From: Bacillota bacterium
Lineage (GTDB): Bacteria > Bacillota > Clostridia > Oscillospirales > Ruminococcaceae
NCBI GenBank assembly: GCA_023413185.1
Contig: JAEZQD010000083.1
Location: forward strand, 1 to 48,447
Direction: 5' to 3'
DNA: 48,447 nucleotides
Shown: positions 32,792 through 41,662 of the stretch, one piece after another
Layout of the letters: each line of letters begins with the position of its first letter
Numbering within the stretch: position 1 is the first letter of the stretch
Position numbers and translations under genes: made by a program
Notes under the pieces: generated by a model
Told to the model about the DNA's origin: nothing
The model's database searches: none
The model's input: the letters and a program-made list of their open reading frames with translations, nothing else

Positions 32792-35371
32792 ATGAGGCTG
32801 CTTGCAGTGGACGGCAACAGTATATTAAACCGCGCGTTTTACGGCATTAAGCTGCTTACCGCCAAGGACGGCACCTACACCAACGCGGTGTACGGGTTTA
32901 TGAATATCCTGCTCAAGGCAGAAAGCGACGTCGCGCCCGACTGTGTGGCGGTGGCGTTTGACCTGCGTGCACCCACCTTTCGGCACACGATGTACGAGGG
33001 CTATAAGGCGGGGCGCAAGGGCATGCCGGACGAGCTGCGGGTACAGGTGCCCTTAATCAAGGAGCTGCTCACCGCGCTTGGCTATGTGATTGTGGAAAAG
33101 GAAGGCTACGAGGCGGACGATATCTTAGGCACCCTTGCCGACGCCTGCGAAAAGGGCGGGCACGAGTGCGCCATTGTTACCGGCGACCGCGACAGCCTGC
33201 AACTGGTTACCGACCGCGTGACGGTACGGCTTGCCGCCACCAAAATGGGGCGACCCGAAACGGTGGTGTACGACACCGACAAAATCAAAGAGGTGTACGG
33301 CGTAACCCCCCGGGAGCTCATCGAGGTCAAGGCGCTGATGGGCGACGCGTCGGACAACATACCCGGCGTTGCGGGCGTTGGAGAAAAAACGGCGCTTGCG
33401 CTGATTGCACAGTACCATTCGATTGATGAGATATACAAGGACGTTGACGCGCTGGACGCAAAGCCGGGCGTAAAGGCAAAGCTTGCGGCGGGCGAAGCCT
33501 CCGCCCGTATGAGCCATACCCTGGCCACCATCTGTCGCGAGGTGCCGATATCTACCGACCCTGCGGACTACCGCAAAACCGCGGGCGATCCAGCGGGCGC
33601 GTCTGCGCTGATGAACCGCCTTGAGCTGTTTTCGCTGGCTAAGCGGTTGAGCCTGCCCGACGCACCGGCACAAGCTGCCCCAGCGCGGCAGAGTGCGCAG
33701 AGCGTGTCGATTGCGCTCGACCCCGCTGCGGACGAGCTTAACGCCCTGCTGAGCGGCGCAACCGTGTTGTGCTTTTTGTGCCGATTTGAGGACGGCGCGC
33801 TTTCGGCAATTCACCTGTACGCCAACGGCACACTCGCCGCGGTGGAGGGCGAGGGCGCATTAGATGCCGCCCGCCGCATCCTTGCAAGCCCCGTAAAGAA
33901 GGTAACCCACGACGCAAAGCCCGTGTTTGCATGGGCACTGCGCAACGATATCGATATAACAAACCTTGTGTGCGACACCATGCTTGCGGCATACCTCATT
34001 AACCCGCTCGCCTCGGGGTACGACCTAGCCCGCCTGTGCGGCGAGTACGCGGTCACCCCCTTCGATACCCAGTTTGTGCCCGAGCTTTCGGAGATTGCCG
34101 CGCTGTACGGGCTGTACGAAAAGCTGTGGGAGAAGATTACCCAGTACGGGCAGGTGAGCCTGCTCACTAACATCGAAATTCCCCTTGCCCGTGTGCTCGC
34201 CTCGATGGAGGAGATCGGCTTTTTGGTGGACACCGCCGCCATCCGCGCCTTCGGCGAAACGCTCGACGGGGACATTGCGCGGCTGGAGGGTGAGATTCAT
34301 GCCCTTGCGGGCGAAAAATTTAACATCAACTCCCCCAAGCAGATGGGCGAGATATTGTTCGAACGGCTGGGGCTTCCCTCCGGCAAAAAGACCAAAACAG
34401 GCTATTCCACCAACGCCGAAGTGCTCGAGTCCCTGCGCGGCAAGCACGAGATTATCGACGGCATCTTAGAATACCGCAAGCTGGTTAAGCTCAAAAGCAC
34501 CTATGTTGACGGGCTGTTGCGGGTGGCGCATGACGACGGCACGGTGCACACCAGCTTTAACCAAACCGAGACGCGCACCGGGCGCATCAGCTCCACCGAG
34601 CCGAATCTGCAGAACATCCCCGTGCGCACCGCCCTTGGCAGTGAGCTGCGCAAGTTCTTTGTGGCGCGCGAGGGTTGCGTGCTGATTGACGCGGACTATT
34701 CGCAGATTGAGCTGCGGGTGCTCGCGCATATCTCAAACGACGAGAACATGATCTCGGCGTTTGCCGAAGGGGTGGACATCCACACCAAAACCGCGTCGCA
34801 GGTGTTCGGTCTGCCCGAGGACATGGTTACCCCGCTGATGCGCAGCCGCGCCAAGGCGGTAAACTTCGGCATTGTGTACGGCATCGGCGCGTACTCCCTG
34901 TCGCAGGACATCGGGGTTACGGTATCGGAGGCCGACCAGTATATCAAGGGCTATCTTTCAACCTACCACGGCGTGCGCGAGTATATGGAAAACTCGATAG
35001 AGTTTGCCAGAGAACACGGCTACGCCAAAACGATGTTTGCCCGCAGGCGCAACCTGCCCGAGATATCTGCCACAAACCGCAACATCAAGGCGTTTGGCGA
35101 GCGGGTGGCGATGAACACCCCCATACAGGGCACGGCGGCGGACATCATAAAGATTGCGATGGTACGCGTATACGACCGTCTGCGCAGCGAGGGTCTGCGC
35201 GCACGGCTTATCTTACAGATACACGATGAACTGATTGTGGAAGCACCCATTGACGAAGCGGCGCAGGCAGCCGACATATTAAAGCAGGAGATGGAGCACG
35301 CAGCGGAGCTTTTGGTTCCCTTAGAGGTGGACGCCAGCACCGGAAGCAACTGGTATGCCGCCAAAGGGTAA
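32792..35371 (+). CDS. polA: DNA polymerase I
   Basis: 859 aa. The 5' nuclease domain (1-290) has DGNSILNRAFYG, GYEADDILGTLA, VTGDRDSLQLV and GDASDNIPGVAGVGEKTA. A 3'-5' exonuclease-like domain follows without the DxE metal site (GATVLCFLCRFEDGALS in its place), as in Bacillus PolA, so proofreading is probably absent. The polymerase domain carries DADYSQIELRVLAH (motif A), RSRAKAVNFGIVYG (motif B) and QIHDELIVEAP (motif C). It fills gaps and removes RNA primers. I chose the ATG at 32792 after GGGAGGA. Confidence 0.97.
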   Translation: MRLLAVDGNSILNRAFYGIKLLTAKDGTYTNAVYGFMNILLKAESDVAPDCVAVAFDLRAPTFRHTMYEGYKAGRKGMPDELRVQVPLIKELLTALGYVIVEKEGYEADDILGTLADACEKGGHECAIVTGDRDSLQLVTDRVTVRLAATKMGRPETVVYDTDKIKEVYGVTPRELIEVKALMGDASDNIPGVAGVGEKTALALIAQYHSIDEIYKDVDALDAKPGVKAKLAAGEASARMSHTLATICREVPISTDPADYRKTAGDPAGASALMNRLELFSLAKRLSLPDAPAQAAPARQSAQSVSIALDPAADELNALLSGATVLCFLCRFEDGALSAIHLYANGTLAAVEGEGALDAARRILASPVKKVTHDAKPVFAWALRNDIDITNLVCDTMLAAYLINPLASGYDLARLCGEYAVTPFDTQFVPELSEIAALYGLYEKLWEKITQYGQVSLLTNIEIPLARVLASMEEIGFLVDTAAIRAFGETLDGDIARLEGEIHALAGEKFNINSPKQMGEILFERLGLPSGKKTKTGYSTNAEVLESLRGKHEIIDGILEYRKLVKLKSTYVDGLLRVAHDDGTVHTSFNQTETRTGRISSTEPNLQNIPVRTALGSELRKFFVAREGCVLIDADYSQIELRVLAHISNDENMISAFAEGVDIHTKTASQVFGLPEDMVTPLMRSRAKAVNFGIVYGIGAYSLSQDIGVTVSEADQYIKGYLSTYHGVREYMENSIEFAREHGYAKTMFARRRNLPEISATNRNIKAFGERVAMNTPIQGTAADIIKIAMVRVYDRLRSEGLRARLILQIHDELIVEAPIDEAAQAADILKQEMEHAAELLVPLEVDASTGSNWYAAKG

Positions 35372-35409
35372 CCTCGCACCGACTCAGCAAAGTATAAAGG
35401 GGTATGGGA

Positions 35410-35922
35410 ATGATCAAGTTATTGTTTGTGTGTACCGGCAACACCTGCCGCAGCCCCATGGCGCAGGGCTTGTGCCAGAAATACGTTACCGAAAACATGT
35501 TGGTTGGTCAGTTTGCGTGTGCCAGTGCCGGGCTTGATGTCAGGGAGGGCGCGCCGATTAGTGAGAATGCTGCGATTGTAATGAGCGAGATAGGCATCGG
35601 CATGAACGGCCATCGCGCGAAGGGGATTAGCGAGGAGATGATGCAGGAGGCCGACTACGTGTTTACGATGTCGACCACCCACCGCAGCATGCTCGAGGCA
35701 CTGTTCCCCAAACACGCCTACAAGATACAGGTGCTGGGGCACCCGATCTTTGACCCGTACGGACAAAACCTTGAGTTCTACCGTTTTTCACGCGACAGCC
35801 TGCAGGACAAGGTGTACCGCGCAATGGATGAGCTGGTAGAGCAGTTAGAGATGCAGAAAGAGCGAGAGGAGGAAGAACAGCACAAAAACCAGCTGTTCAA
35901 AAACTATGGCGGATTCTATTGA
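35410..35922 (+). CDS. Low-molecular-weight protein-tyrosine/arginine phosphatase
   Basis: 170 aa. The P-loop CTGNTCRSPMAQ (CX5R) is at residues 8-19 and the general acid Asp sits in HPIFDPYGQNLEFYR. The Thr after the P-loop Gly-Asn (CTGNTCRS) resembles YwlE-type arginine phosphatases, where a Thr at this place selects phosphoarginine. Assignment to arginine rather than tyrosine is inference. An acidic and basic coiled tail (EMQKEREEEEQHKNQL) extends past the core. The ATG at 35410 is seven bases after AAAGGGG; the one at 35404 is too close. Confidence 0.88.
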   Translation: MIKLLFVCTGNTCRSPMAQGLCQKYVTENMLVGQFACASAGLDVREGAPISENAAIVMSEIGIGMNGHRAKGISEEMMQEADYVFTMSTTHRSMLEALFPKHAYKIQVLGHPIFDPYGQNLEFYRFSRDSLQDKVYRAMDELVEQLEMQKEREEEEQHKNQLFKNYGGFY

Positions 35923-36367
35923 CCGAGAACGGTGTGTAATCGTCCCGTTTGCGCCCGAGCATCTGGAGCAGGTGCACGCACTGGAACAGGCGTGCTTTTC
36001 CACCCCGTGGAGCTATGACGGTTTGCTCGAGGAGCTATCAAACCCCATGGCGGTGTTTCGGGTGGCGCTTATCGACGGCGAGGTGGCAGGCTACGTGGGT
36101 ATGCACCACATCCTTGACGAGGGCTACATAACCAACATCGCAGTGGGCGAGCGCTTTCGCCGTCAGGGTATTGGCAGACAGCTTTTGAATACCCTGCTTG
36201 CCTACGGTAAAGAAAATGATTTGATGTTTATCTCCCTTGAGGTTCGTGTCTCAAACGCAGAGGCTATCGCGCTGTACCAAACCGCGGAGTTTGACAGCGT
36301 GGGGATTCGTCCCGACTTTTACTCGGGACCCACCGAGGACGCGCTGATTATGACGTATACGTTTTAG
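35906..36367 (+). CDS. rimI: Ribosomal protein uS18-alanine N-acetyltransferase
   Basis: 153 aa GNAT. ALEQACFSTPWSYDGLLEEL at the start, ITNIAVGERFRRQGIGRQLL (acetyl-CoA loop RRQGIG) and LEVRVSNAEAIALYQTAEF are typical of RimI. It acetylates the N-terminal Ala of S18. It overlaps the phosphatase gene by 17 bp and precedes tsaD, its usual neighbour. tsaB and tsaE, which often sit with it, are not in the window. Confidence 0.93.
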   Translation: MADSIDRERCVIVPFAPEHLEQVHALEQACFSTPWSYDGLLEELSNPMAVFRVALIDGEVAGYVGMHHILDEGYITNIAVGERFRRQGIGRQLLNTLLAYGKENDLMFISLEVRVSNAEAIALYQTAEFDSVGIRPDFYSGPTEDALIMTYTF

Positions 36368-36452
36368 CTGTTTGGCAAACAATGCAGCCCGACACATTTA
36401 CTTTATCATATACACAAAACGATAAATCCAAGTGAAAGACTGAGAAACGCTT

Positions 36453-37460
36453 ATGATACTTCTTGCAATCGAATCCTCCTGCGACGAAACCGCCGCCGCA
36501 GTGGTAAAGGACGGGCGGACGGTGCTGTCCTCGGTCATCGCCTCACAGGTGGAGGAACACCGCCTGTACGGCGGCGTGGTTCCCGAGATTGCGTCGCGCC
36601 GACATGCCGAGGCAATTGTCGGGGTGACCCAGAAGGCACTTGACGATGCCAACACCACGCTCGATGCACTCGACGGCATTGCCGTAACCAGCGCGCCCGG
36701 GCTTATCGGCGCACTGCTGGTGGGCGTTAACTTTGCAAAGGGGCTTGCGCTTGCAAAGAATAAACCGCTCATTCCCGTACACCATATTAAGGGGCATATC
36801 GCGGCAAACTATATCGCGCACCCCGACCTTGCCCCACCCTTTTTGTGCCTTGTGGCTTCGGGCGGGCACAGCCACCTGATAGAGGTGCTGGATTACACCC
36901 ATTTTCGCGTGGTGGGACGCACGCGCGACGACGCGGCCGGCGAGGCGTTTGACAAGGCGGCTCGTGCAATGGGCTTTGCCTACCCCGGCGGCATGTATAT
37001 CGACCAGGCAGCGGCAAAGGGCGACAAAACCGCCTATGCCCTACCCCGCCCCAAGGTTGCGGGCAGCGCGTACGACCTGAGCTTTTCCGGACTAAAGACG
37101 GCGGTGATTAACCTGCTGCACAACGCGCAGCAAAAGGGCGAGACGGTTCATATCGAGAACCTTGCCGCGTCGTTTCAGGCAGCGGTGGTCGAGATACTCG
37201 TTACCCGTTTGATGGCGGCCTCCCGCGATCTGGGTTACAAAACGGTTGCGGCGGCGGGCGGCGTACTTGCAAACTCCAGTCTGCGGCAAGGGCTTACACA
37301 GGCGTGCAGGGAGCAGGGGCTTGCGCTCTATCTCCCCCCACTTGACCTGTGCGGGGACAACGCCGCAATGATTGGCGCGCAAGGGTATTACGAGTGTATT
37401 GCGGGCAACACGGCCGGGCTTTCGCTTAACGCCCGCGCGGCGGTGGCGGTGGACTGTTAG
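36453..37460 (+). CDS. tsaD: tRNA N6-adenosine threonylcarbamoyltransferase
   Basis: 335 aa. ASKHA fold with LAIESSCDETAAAVV at the N-terminus, the metal ligands in PVHHIKGHIAAN, SGGHSHLIEV, and GDNAAMIGAQGYYE near the C-terminus carrying the third ligand Asp. TsaD transfers threonylcarbamoyl to A37 of ANN-decoding tRNAs with TsaB and TsaE, which are not in the window. The 85-bp gap after rimI has a weak site, so coupling is not obvious. Confidence 0.97.
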   Translation: MILLAIESSCDETAAAVVKDGRTVLSSVIASQVEEHRLYGGVVPEIASRRHAEAIVGVTQKALDDANTTLDALDGIAVTSAPGLIGALLVGVNFAKGLALAKNKPLIPVHHIKGHIAANYIAHPDLAPPFLCLVASGGHSHLIEVLDYTHFRVVGRTRDDAAGEAFDKAARAMGFAYPGGMYIDQAAAKGDKTAYALPRPKVAGSAYDLSFSGLKTAVINLLHNAQQKGETVHIENLAASFQAAVVEILVTRLMAASRDLGYKTVAAAGGVLANSSLRQGLTQACREQGLALYLPPLDLCGDNAAMIGAQGYYECIAGNTAGLSLNARAAVAVDC

Positions 37461-37507
37461 CCACAACCCGCAATACCGTTCTTTGACTATTATATATAGG
37501 ATTTTTT

Positions 37508-37542
37508 CCGTGAGCAGCGTTACACCCTGCTCACGGTTTTTT
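37508..37542 (+). terminator. Intrinsic terminator after tsaD
   Basis: CCGTGAGCAG (37508-37517) pairs with CTGCTCACGG (37527-37536), with TTTTTT following. It closes the polA-to-tsaD run. Confidence 0.93.
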
Positions 37543-37657
37543 GCGCAAACCCCCGCAATCGCGCATTTTGCAGGATTTACTTCTTCGCGCGTCATTTTGA
37601 CCCATCCCTTTTGATTTGGCTTGCAGGAAAATTGTCATAAATTTAACATATCCGTCA

Positions 37658-37686
37658 TTGACATCTTTTCAACGCTCCGATATAAT
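37658..37686 (+). promoter_or_regulatory. Perfect-consensus sigma-A promoter of pckG
   Basis: TTGACA (37658-37663), exactly 17 bp, TATAAT (37681-37686). The start site should be near 37693, leaving a leader of about 305 nt. Confidence 0.9.
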
Positions 37687-37692
37687 GATATA

Positions 37693-37997
37693 CGTGGGAG
37701 AATTGAGTGTTTTCTCAAAACAGGATTATTGACGCTGGTTTTGGTGAAAATATCTTAAGTATGGAGCGCTTTCACCGTTTTTGTTACTTTTTTTGTGCAG
37801 ATATTCTGCAAGCATGTTATTTTAACATTGCAAATCAAAAAATGGGAAAATATCTTTTTTTATGAAACTGCTATGCTCCATTTTTTCATTTTGGCTGTTT
37901 AGACGCGCGTTTCACCTTAACCTTTGCAATACGGCACGGCTTATACGGCACTTGGCTTTTTCCCATAACCACACAGATTTTTGAAAGGAGATAAACA
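37693..37997 (+). promoter_or_regulatory. Long structured 5' leader of pckG, attenuator candidate
   Basis: Hairpin 1: GGTGAAA (37743-37749) with TTTCACC (37770-37776), then GTTTTTGTTACTTTTTTT. Hairpin 2: AAAAAATGGG (37837-37846) with CCATTTTTT (37878-37886) in a T-rich context. ATGGAGC (37761-37767) in the loop of hairpin 1 can instead pair with GCTCCAT (37875-37881) in hairpin 2. GAAAATATCTT occurs twice, 100 bp apart (37746 and 37846). No ORF or known riboswitch signature is seen. Confidence 0.5.
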
Positions 37998-39758
37998 ATG
38001 ACGAACAACAAACATGTGTTAAGCTGGATCGAAGAGATGAAAGCCTTAACAAAGCCCGACAGCATCGTATGGATCGATGGCAGCGAGGAGCAGCTTAACG
38101 CTCTGTACGCAGAGACCCTTAAGAATGGTGAGATGCAGAAGCTTAACGAGGAAAAACTGCCCGATTGCTACCTGCACCGCACCGCCATTAACGACGTAGC
38201 GCGTGTTGAGCATCGCACCTTTATCTGCTCCCGCGACAAAGAGGATGCAGGCCCCACCAACAACTGGATGGATCCTCAGGAGGCTTACACCCTGATGCGT
38301 GGTCTGTTTGACGGCGCAATGAAGGGTCGTACCATGTATGTCATCCCCTACTGCATGGGTCCCATCGGCTCTCCCCTTTCTAAGGTTGGCATCGAGCTGA
38401 CCGACTCGATCTATGTTGTACTAAACATGGATATTATGACCCGTATGGGCAAAAAGGCGTTGGAGCAGCTTGGCGATTCCAACGACTTTGTACGCGGTCT
38501 GCACGGCAAAAAGGATATTGACGAAGAGAACAGATATATCATGCACTTCCCCGAGGACAATGCCATCTGGTCTATTAACTCGGGCTACGGCGGCAACGTG
38601 CTGCTGGGCAAAAAGTGCTTTGCGCTTCGCATCGCATCCTACCAGGGCAAGAACGAGGGCTGGATGGCAGAGCATATGCTCATTCTCGGTCTTGAGAACC
38701 CCAAGGGTGAGGTCACATACATCGCGGCGGCGTTCCCCTCTGCTTGCGGCAAGACAAACCTTGCAATGCTCATCCCCCCCGAGGAGTTCACCAAGAAGGG
38801 CTACAAGGTTTGGACGGTTGGCGACGATATCGCGTGGCTGCGCCCCGGCAAGGACGGCAGACTGTGGGCAATTAACCCCGAGGCAGGCTTCTTTGGCGTT
38901 GCGCCTGGCACCAACATGAAGTCCAACCCCAACGCGCTGCTCTCTACCAAGAAGGGCACCATCTTTACCAATGTGGTACACAACCTTGACGATAACACCG
39001 TTTGGTGGGAGGGTCTGGACAAGAACCCACCTAAGAACGCGATCGACTGGAAGGGCAACAAGTGGGACCGCGAGTCCGGCGAGAAGGGTGCTCATCCCAA
39101 CAGCCGCTTTACCGCACCCGCAAGAAACTGCCCCTGCATCAGCAGCGAGTTTGAGAATCCCGCTGGTGTTCCGATTAGCGCCATCGTATTTGGCGGACGC
39201 CGTGCGAAGACCGCTCCGCTGGTTTACCAGGCATATGACTGGAACCACGGTGTATTCGTAGGCTCCATCATGGCGTCTGAGACCACCGCTGCCGCGACCG
39301 GCGCCGTTGGCGTTGTACGCCGCGACCCCATGGCGATGCTGCCCTTCTGCGGCTACCACATGGGCGACTACTTTGCGCATTGGATCGAGATGGGCGAGAA
39401 GCTTGGCGACAAGGCGCCCAAGATCTTTAACGTAAACTGGTTTAGAACCGACGATGAAGGTCACTTCATCTGGCCGGGATTCGGCGACAACATGCGTGTA
39501 CTGGAGTGGATTGTTGACCGCTGCGAGGGCAAAACCGACGCGGTAGACACCCCCATCGGCTACGAGCCAAAGCCCGAAGCCATCAACATCGAAGGGCTTG
39601 ACATCGACCTTGCTACGGTTACCGAGCTGCTGAGCGTTGACGTAAACCTGTGGAAGGAAGAGGCCAAGGGCATCCACGAGTTCTACGGCAAGTTTGGCGA
39701 CAGACTGCCTAAGGAGCTTGCAGACCAGCTTACGGCTCTCGAAAAGAGACTGGGTTAA
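37998..39758 (+). CDS. pckG: Phosphoenolpyruvate carboxykinase (GTP)
   Basis: 586 aa. The GTP-type P-loop with reactive Cys, AAAFPSACGKTNLAM, is near residue 250. Other family regions are EEQLNALYAETL near the start, RTYVIPYCMGPIGSP-like (TMYVIPYCMGPIGSPLSK), NPEAGFFGVAPGTN and GVPISAIVFGGRRAKTAPLV. It converts oxaloacetate and GTP to PEP and CO2, or the reverse; in anaerobes it often runs toward oxaloacetate to make succinate or feed reductive steps (family knowledge). GAAAGGAGA sits ahead of the ATG. Codon choice is more biased than in its neighbours, which with the consensus promoter suggests high expression. Confidence 0.97.
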   Translation: MTNNKHVLSWIEEMKALTKPDSIVWIDGSEEQLNALYAETLKNGEMQKLNEEKLPDCYLHRTAINDVARVEHRTFICSRDKEDAGPTNNWMDPQEAYTLMRGLFDGAMKGRTMYVIPYCMGPIGSPLSKVGIELTDSIYVVLNMDIMTRMGKKALEQLGDSNDFVRGLHGKKDIDEENRYIMHFPEDNAIWSINSGYGGNVLLGKKCFALRIASYQGKNEGWMAEHMLILGLENPKGEVTYIAAAFPSACGKTNLAMLIPPEEFTKKGYKVWTVGDDIAWLRPGKDGRLWAINPEAGFFGVAPGTNMKSNPNALLSTKKGTIFTNVVHNLDDNTVWWEGLDKNPPKNAIDWKGNKWDRESGEKGAHPNSRFTAPARNCPCISSEFENPAGVPISAIVFGGRRAKTAPLVYQAYDWNHGVFVGSIMASETTAAATGAVGVVRRDPMAMLPFCGYHMGDYFAHWIEMGEKLGDKAPKIFNVNWFRTDDEGHFIWPGFGDNMRVLEWIVDRCEGKTDAVDTPIGYEPKPEAINIEGLDIDLATVTELLSVDVNLWKEEAKGIHEFYGKFGDRLPKELADQLTALEKRLG

Positions 39759-39785
39759 TCTATTACAAGAATTTGCGGTATATAG

Positions 39786-39822
39786 ACACGGGGGGCGTTT
39801 CGTTAGGAAACGCCCCCTGTGT
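39786..39822 (+). terminator. Intrinsic terminator of pckG
   Basis: A 16-bp GC-rich stem with arms 39786-39801 and 39807-39822 (one GU pair), loop of five, then TCTCTTTT. Confidence 0.88.
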
Positions 39823-39884
39823 TCTCTTTTAAGCCACAATTGTTCTCCCCTACAATATAAAGAGTAACTTCCCCGCAAAAAAAC

Positions 39885-39917
39885 AACCCTCCCTGAATAA
39901 ATAATTCAAGGAGGGTT
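39885..39917. terminator. Second, bidirectional terminator between pckG and the DJ-1 gene
   Basis: AACCCTCCCTGAAT (39885-39898) pairs with ATTCAAGGAGGGTT (39904-39917), one mismatch. The plus strand continues TTGTTTTG and the minus strand GTTTTTTTG, so it serves both convergent genes. Confidence 0.85.
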
Positions 39918-39964
39918 TTGTTTTGTTGTTTTATACGATTATACGCTTCTATCGAAGAATCGTA

Positions 39965-40549
39965 TTACACCGCAAACGGGTCGTCACCGGGGTCGGGGTT
40001 CCACACGTACTCGATGTAAGCGGCAATCTGGTACGCCTTATCCATATCCAACGAATCGGCAATAAAGCCTAATGTCATATCCATGCCCGCCGTCACGCCG
40101 GAGGAGGTGTAAAACTTGCCGTCGGTCACCCACCGGGCACTTCTTTGCCAGTTCACATCCGCGTTGTTTTCCGCCACCCAGTTAAACAGCTGCTTATTGG
40201 TGGTGGCCTTCTTCATATCAAGCACGCCGGTTTTGGCGAGCAAGGCGCTGCCCGTGCAGACCGTAAGACAGCAGCAGGCGTCCTCGGCAAGTGCGCGCAG
40301 TCGGGTTAAGAAGGCTTCGTCCTGCATCAGCGCACGCGCCCCGTACCCGCCGGGGATAAACAGCACGCCCTCGGACTGAATCTCGGCAAGCGGTGCTGTC
40401 ATAACCCGCACACCGTGGGCGCTTTTGACCTCGCCCCCGTTCTGCGAATAATACCGCAGCGAGAAATCCTCCACCTCGCCCAAAATCTCCGCCGGACCAA
40501 AGGCGTCGAGCGTTTCGAACTCGTCATACAGCAGTATATTGATGTCCAT
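39965..40549 (-). CDS. DJ-1/PfpI family protein
   Basis: 194 aa. Class I glutamine-amidotransferase-like fold: ILLYDEFETLDAFGPAEIL at the start, FIPGGYGAR, the nucleophile elbow LTVCTGSALLAKTGVL with Cys near residue 97, and SSGVTAGMDMTLGFIAD. The pattern VCTGS with T(S)SGVTAGMD is that of the isonitrile-hydratase-like subgroup. Substrate not predictable. GAAGGGGG precedes the ATG. Confidence 0.88.
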   Translation of the reverse strand: MDINILLYDEFETLDAFGPAEILGEVEDFSLRYYSQNGGEVKSAHGVRVMTAPLAEIQSEGVLFIPGGYGARALMQDEAFLTRLRALAEDACCCLTVCTGSALLAKTGVLDMKKATTNKQLFNWVAENNADVNWQRSARWVTDGKFYTSSGVTAGMDMTLGFIADSLDMDKAYQIAAYIEYVWNPDPGDDPFAV

Positions 40550-40649
40550 GTATGTTTCCCCCTTCTCTTAATCACACTTCACAGGACTTGCCCGCATACT
40601 CTCGCATCGCACAGGTTGCCCCAGCGTAAGCTGAATCTTTGGTACTGTA

Positions 40650-41090
40650 TTATTCTTGCATCGTTTCAGCTAAAACCTTGATACGCTCCAGCGCTTTGGG
40701 GAACCTGGCATTTAATGTTTCCTCTTGCTCCTGTGGAACATCCGTTTTAACCACTAATGTAGTAGCGCCCTCATGCTCGGTAAGAGAATAGCTCTCCCTC
40801 CCGCCGGTCCACTCTTTTTCCCGTTGCTGCTGTCCACTTTCTTTGGTGTCTGCACTGTGCCGGAACAATACAAACTCGGTTGGATTAAGTTTCTCTATCA
40901 GGTCTGTAACACCATACCCATTTACAGCTGATATAAACTCAATCATATTCCCTTGCTTCATTTCCCCCTTCATAAAGGTACCTTCATCGATTATGCTTGC
41001 CCAGTCACGGAATGTTGCATCCTCCCAAAGAGTTGTCCAGACCTTTTCTTTTGGGGCGTTTATTTCGATTGAGAACTCAAGTTCTTTCAT
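40650..41090 (-). CDS. SRPBCC-fold (AHSA1/START-like) protein
   Basis: 146 aa. ELEFSIEINAPKEKVWTTLW is the typical first strand and helix of the SRPBCC hydrophobic-cavity fold, followed by FRDWASIIDEGTFMKGEMKQGN and a C-terminal helix (LNARFPKALERIKVLAETM). Such proteins bind lipophilic ligands or act as stress co-chaperone relatives; which applies cannot be read. GAGGAGG lies upstream. It is alone, between DJ-1 and the Nudix gene. Confidence 0.85.
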   Translation of the reverse strand: MKELEFSIEINAPKEKVWTTLWEDATFRDWASIIDEGTFMKGEMKQGNMIEFISAVNGYGVTDLIEKLNPTEFVLFRHSADTKESGQQQREKEWTGGRESYSLTEHEGATTLVVKTDVPQEQEETLNARFPKALERIKVLAETMQE

Positions 41091-41211
41091 GTTTTCCTCC
41101 TCAGTTCATACGCATTCATTCGTGAATAACACCCTGCGGCTGTCATTTATGTAACAAACCCAGAGGGGTTCACCATGATATGTGTCATCGTGATTTCCCC
41201 GTGATTCACAG

Positions 41212-41649
41212 CTATACTTCCCACAAAAGCCCCATCACCTCTGCCACATGGGCAGTCAGGATGGGCTGTACCGTTGGGTAGGTCCAGCGTCGGGGCGCAC
41301 CTTCGTGCAGCTCCACCCGCTCGATCTCAAAGTCGGGCAGTGTGCCAAAGCGGGTAATCTCGGCATAGTACAGCATCCCGTAGGTTTCGGACAGTTCGCC
41401 GCTATCGTCGGTTACCGAGTACGGGCAGATGCGTCGCAGCGAAAACTCCGCCGCACCCGTTTCTTCGTACAACTCGCGGCGCGCGGTGTCGTCGATGTCC
41501 TCTCCCTGCTCGCGGTGCCCGCCCGGGCATTCGAGCGTATCGCGCTCCTTGTGCTTGCAGTACACCCATCTGCCGTGTGCGCGACAGATTATTACGGCGT
41601 ACTTAAAGTCTTTATCCTCCGCCTGCTCATGAAACCAAACATGTAGCAT
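41212..41649 (-). CDS. Nudix hydrolase
   Basis: 145 aa. The Nudix box is complete: GHREQGEDIDDTARRELYEE followed by TGA (Gx5Ex7REUxEExGU). It follows AVIICRAHGRWVYCKHK, typical of MutT-like nucleotide or nucleoside-diphosphate derivative hydrolases. The ATG at 41649 has GAGGTG nine bases upstream; a TTG at 41682 would overlap the methyltransferase gene. It is last in the GNAT-macro-methyltransferase-Nudix unit, so ADP-ribose or a related nucleotide is a candidate substrate (inference). Confidence 0.92.
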   Translation of the reverse strand: MLHVWFHEQAEDKDFKYAVIICRAHGRWVYCKHKERDTLECPGGHREQGEDIDDTARRELYEETGAAEFSLRRICPYSVTDDSGELSETYGMLYYAEITRFGTLPDFEIERVELHEGAPRRWTYPTVQPILTAHVAEVMGLLWEV

Positions 41650-41662
41650 CCGCCCTGTCACC

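Noticed and set aside
34000..34300. Loss of PolA proofreading residues as a novelty
   Set aside because: An inactive 3'-5' exonuclease domain is well known in Bacillus-type PolA.
38421..39878. 485-aa open frame antisense to pckG
   Set aside because: It mirrors the conserved PEPCK gene, whose strong codon bias keeps the opposite frame open; no ribosome binding site or family motif.
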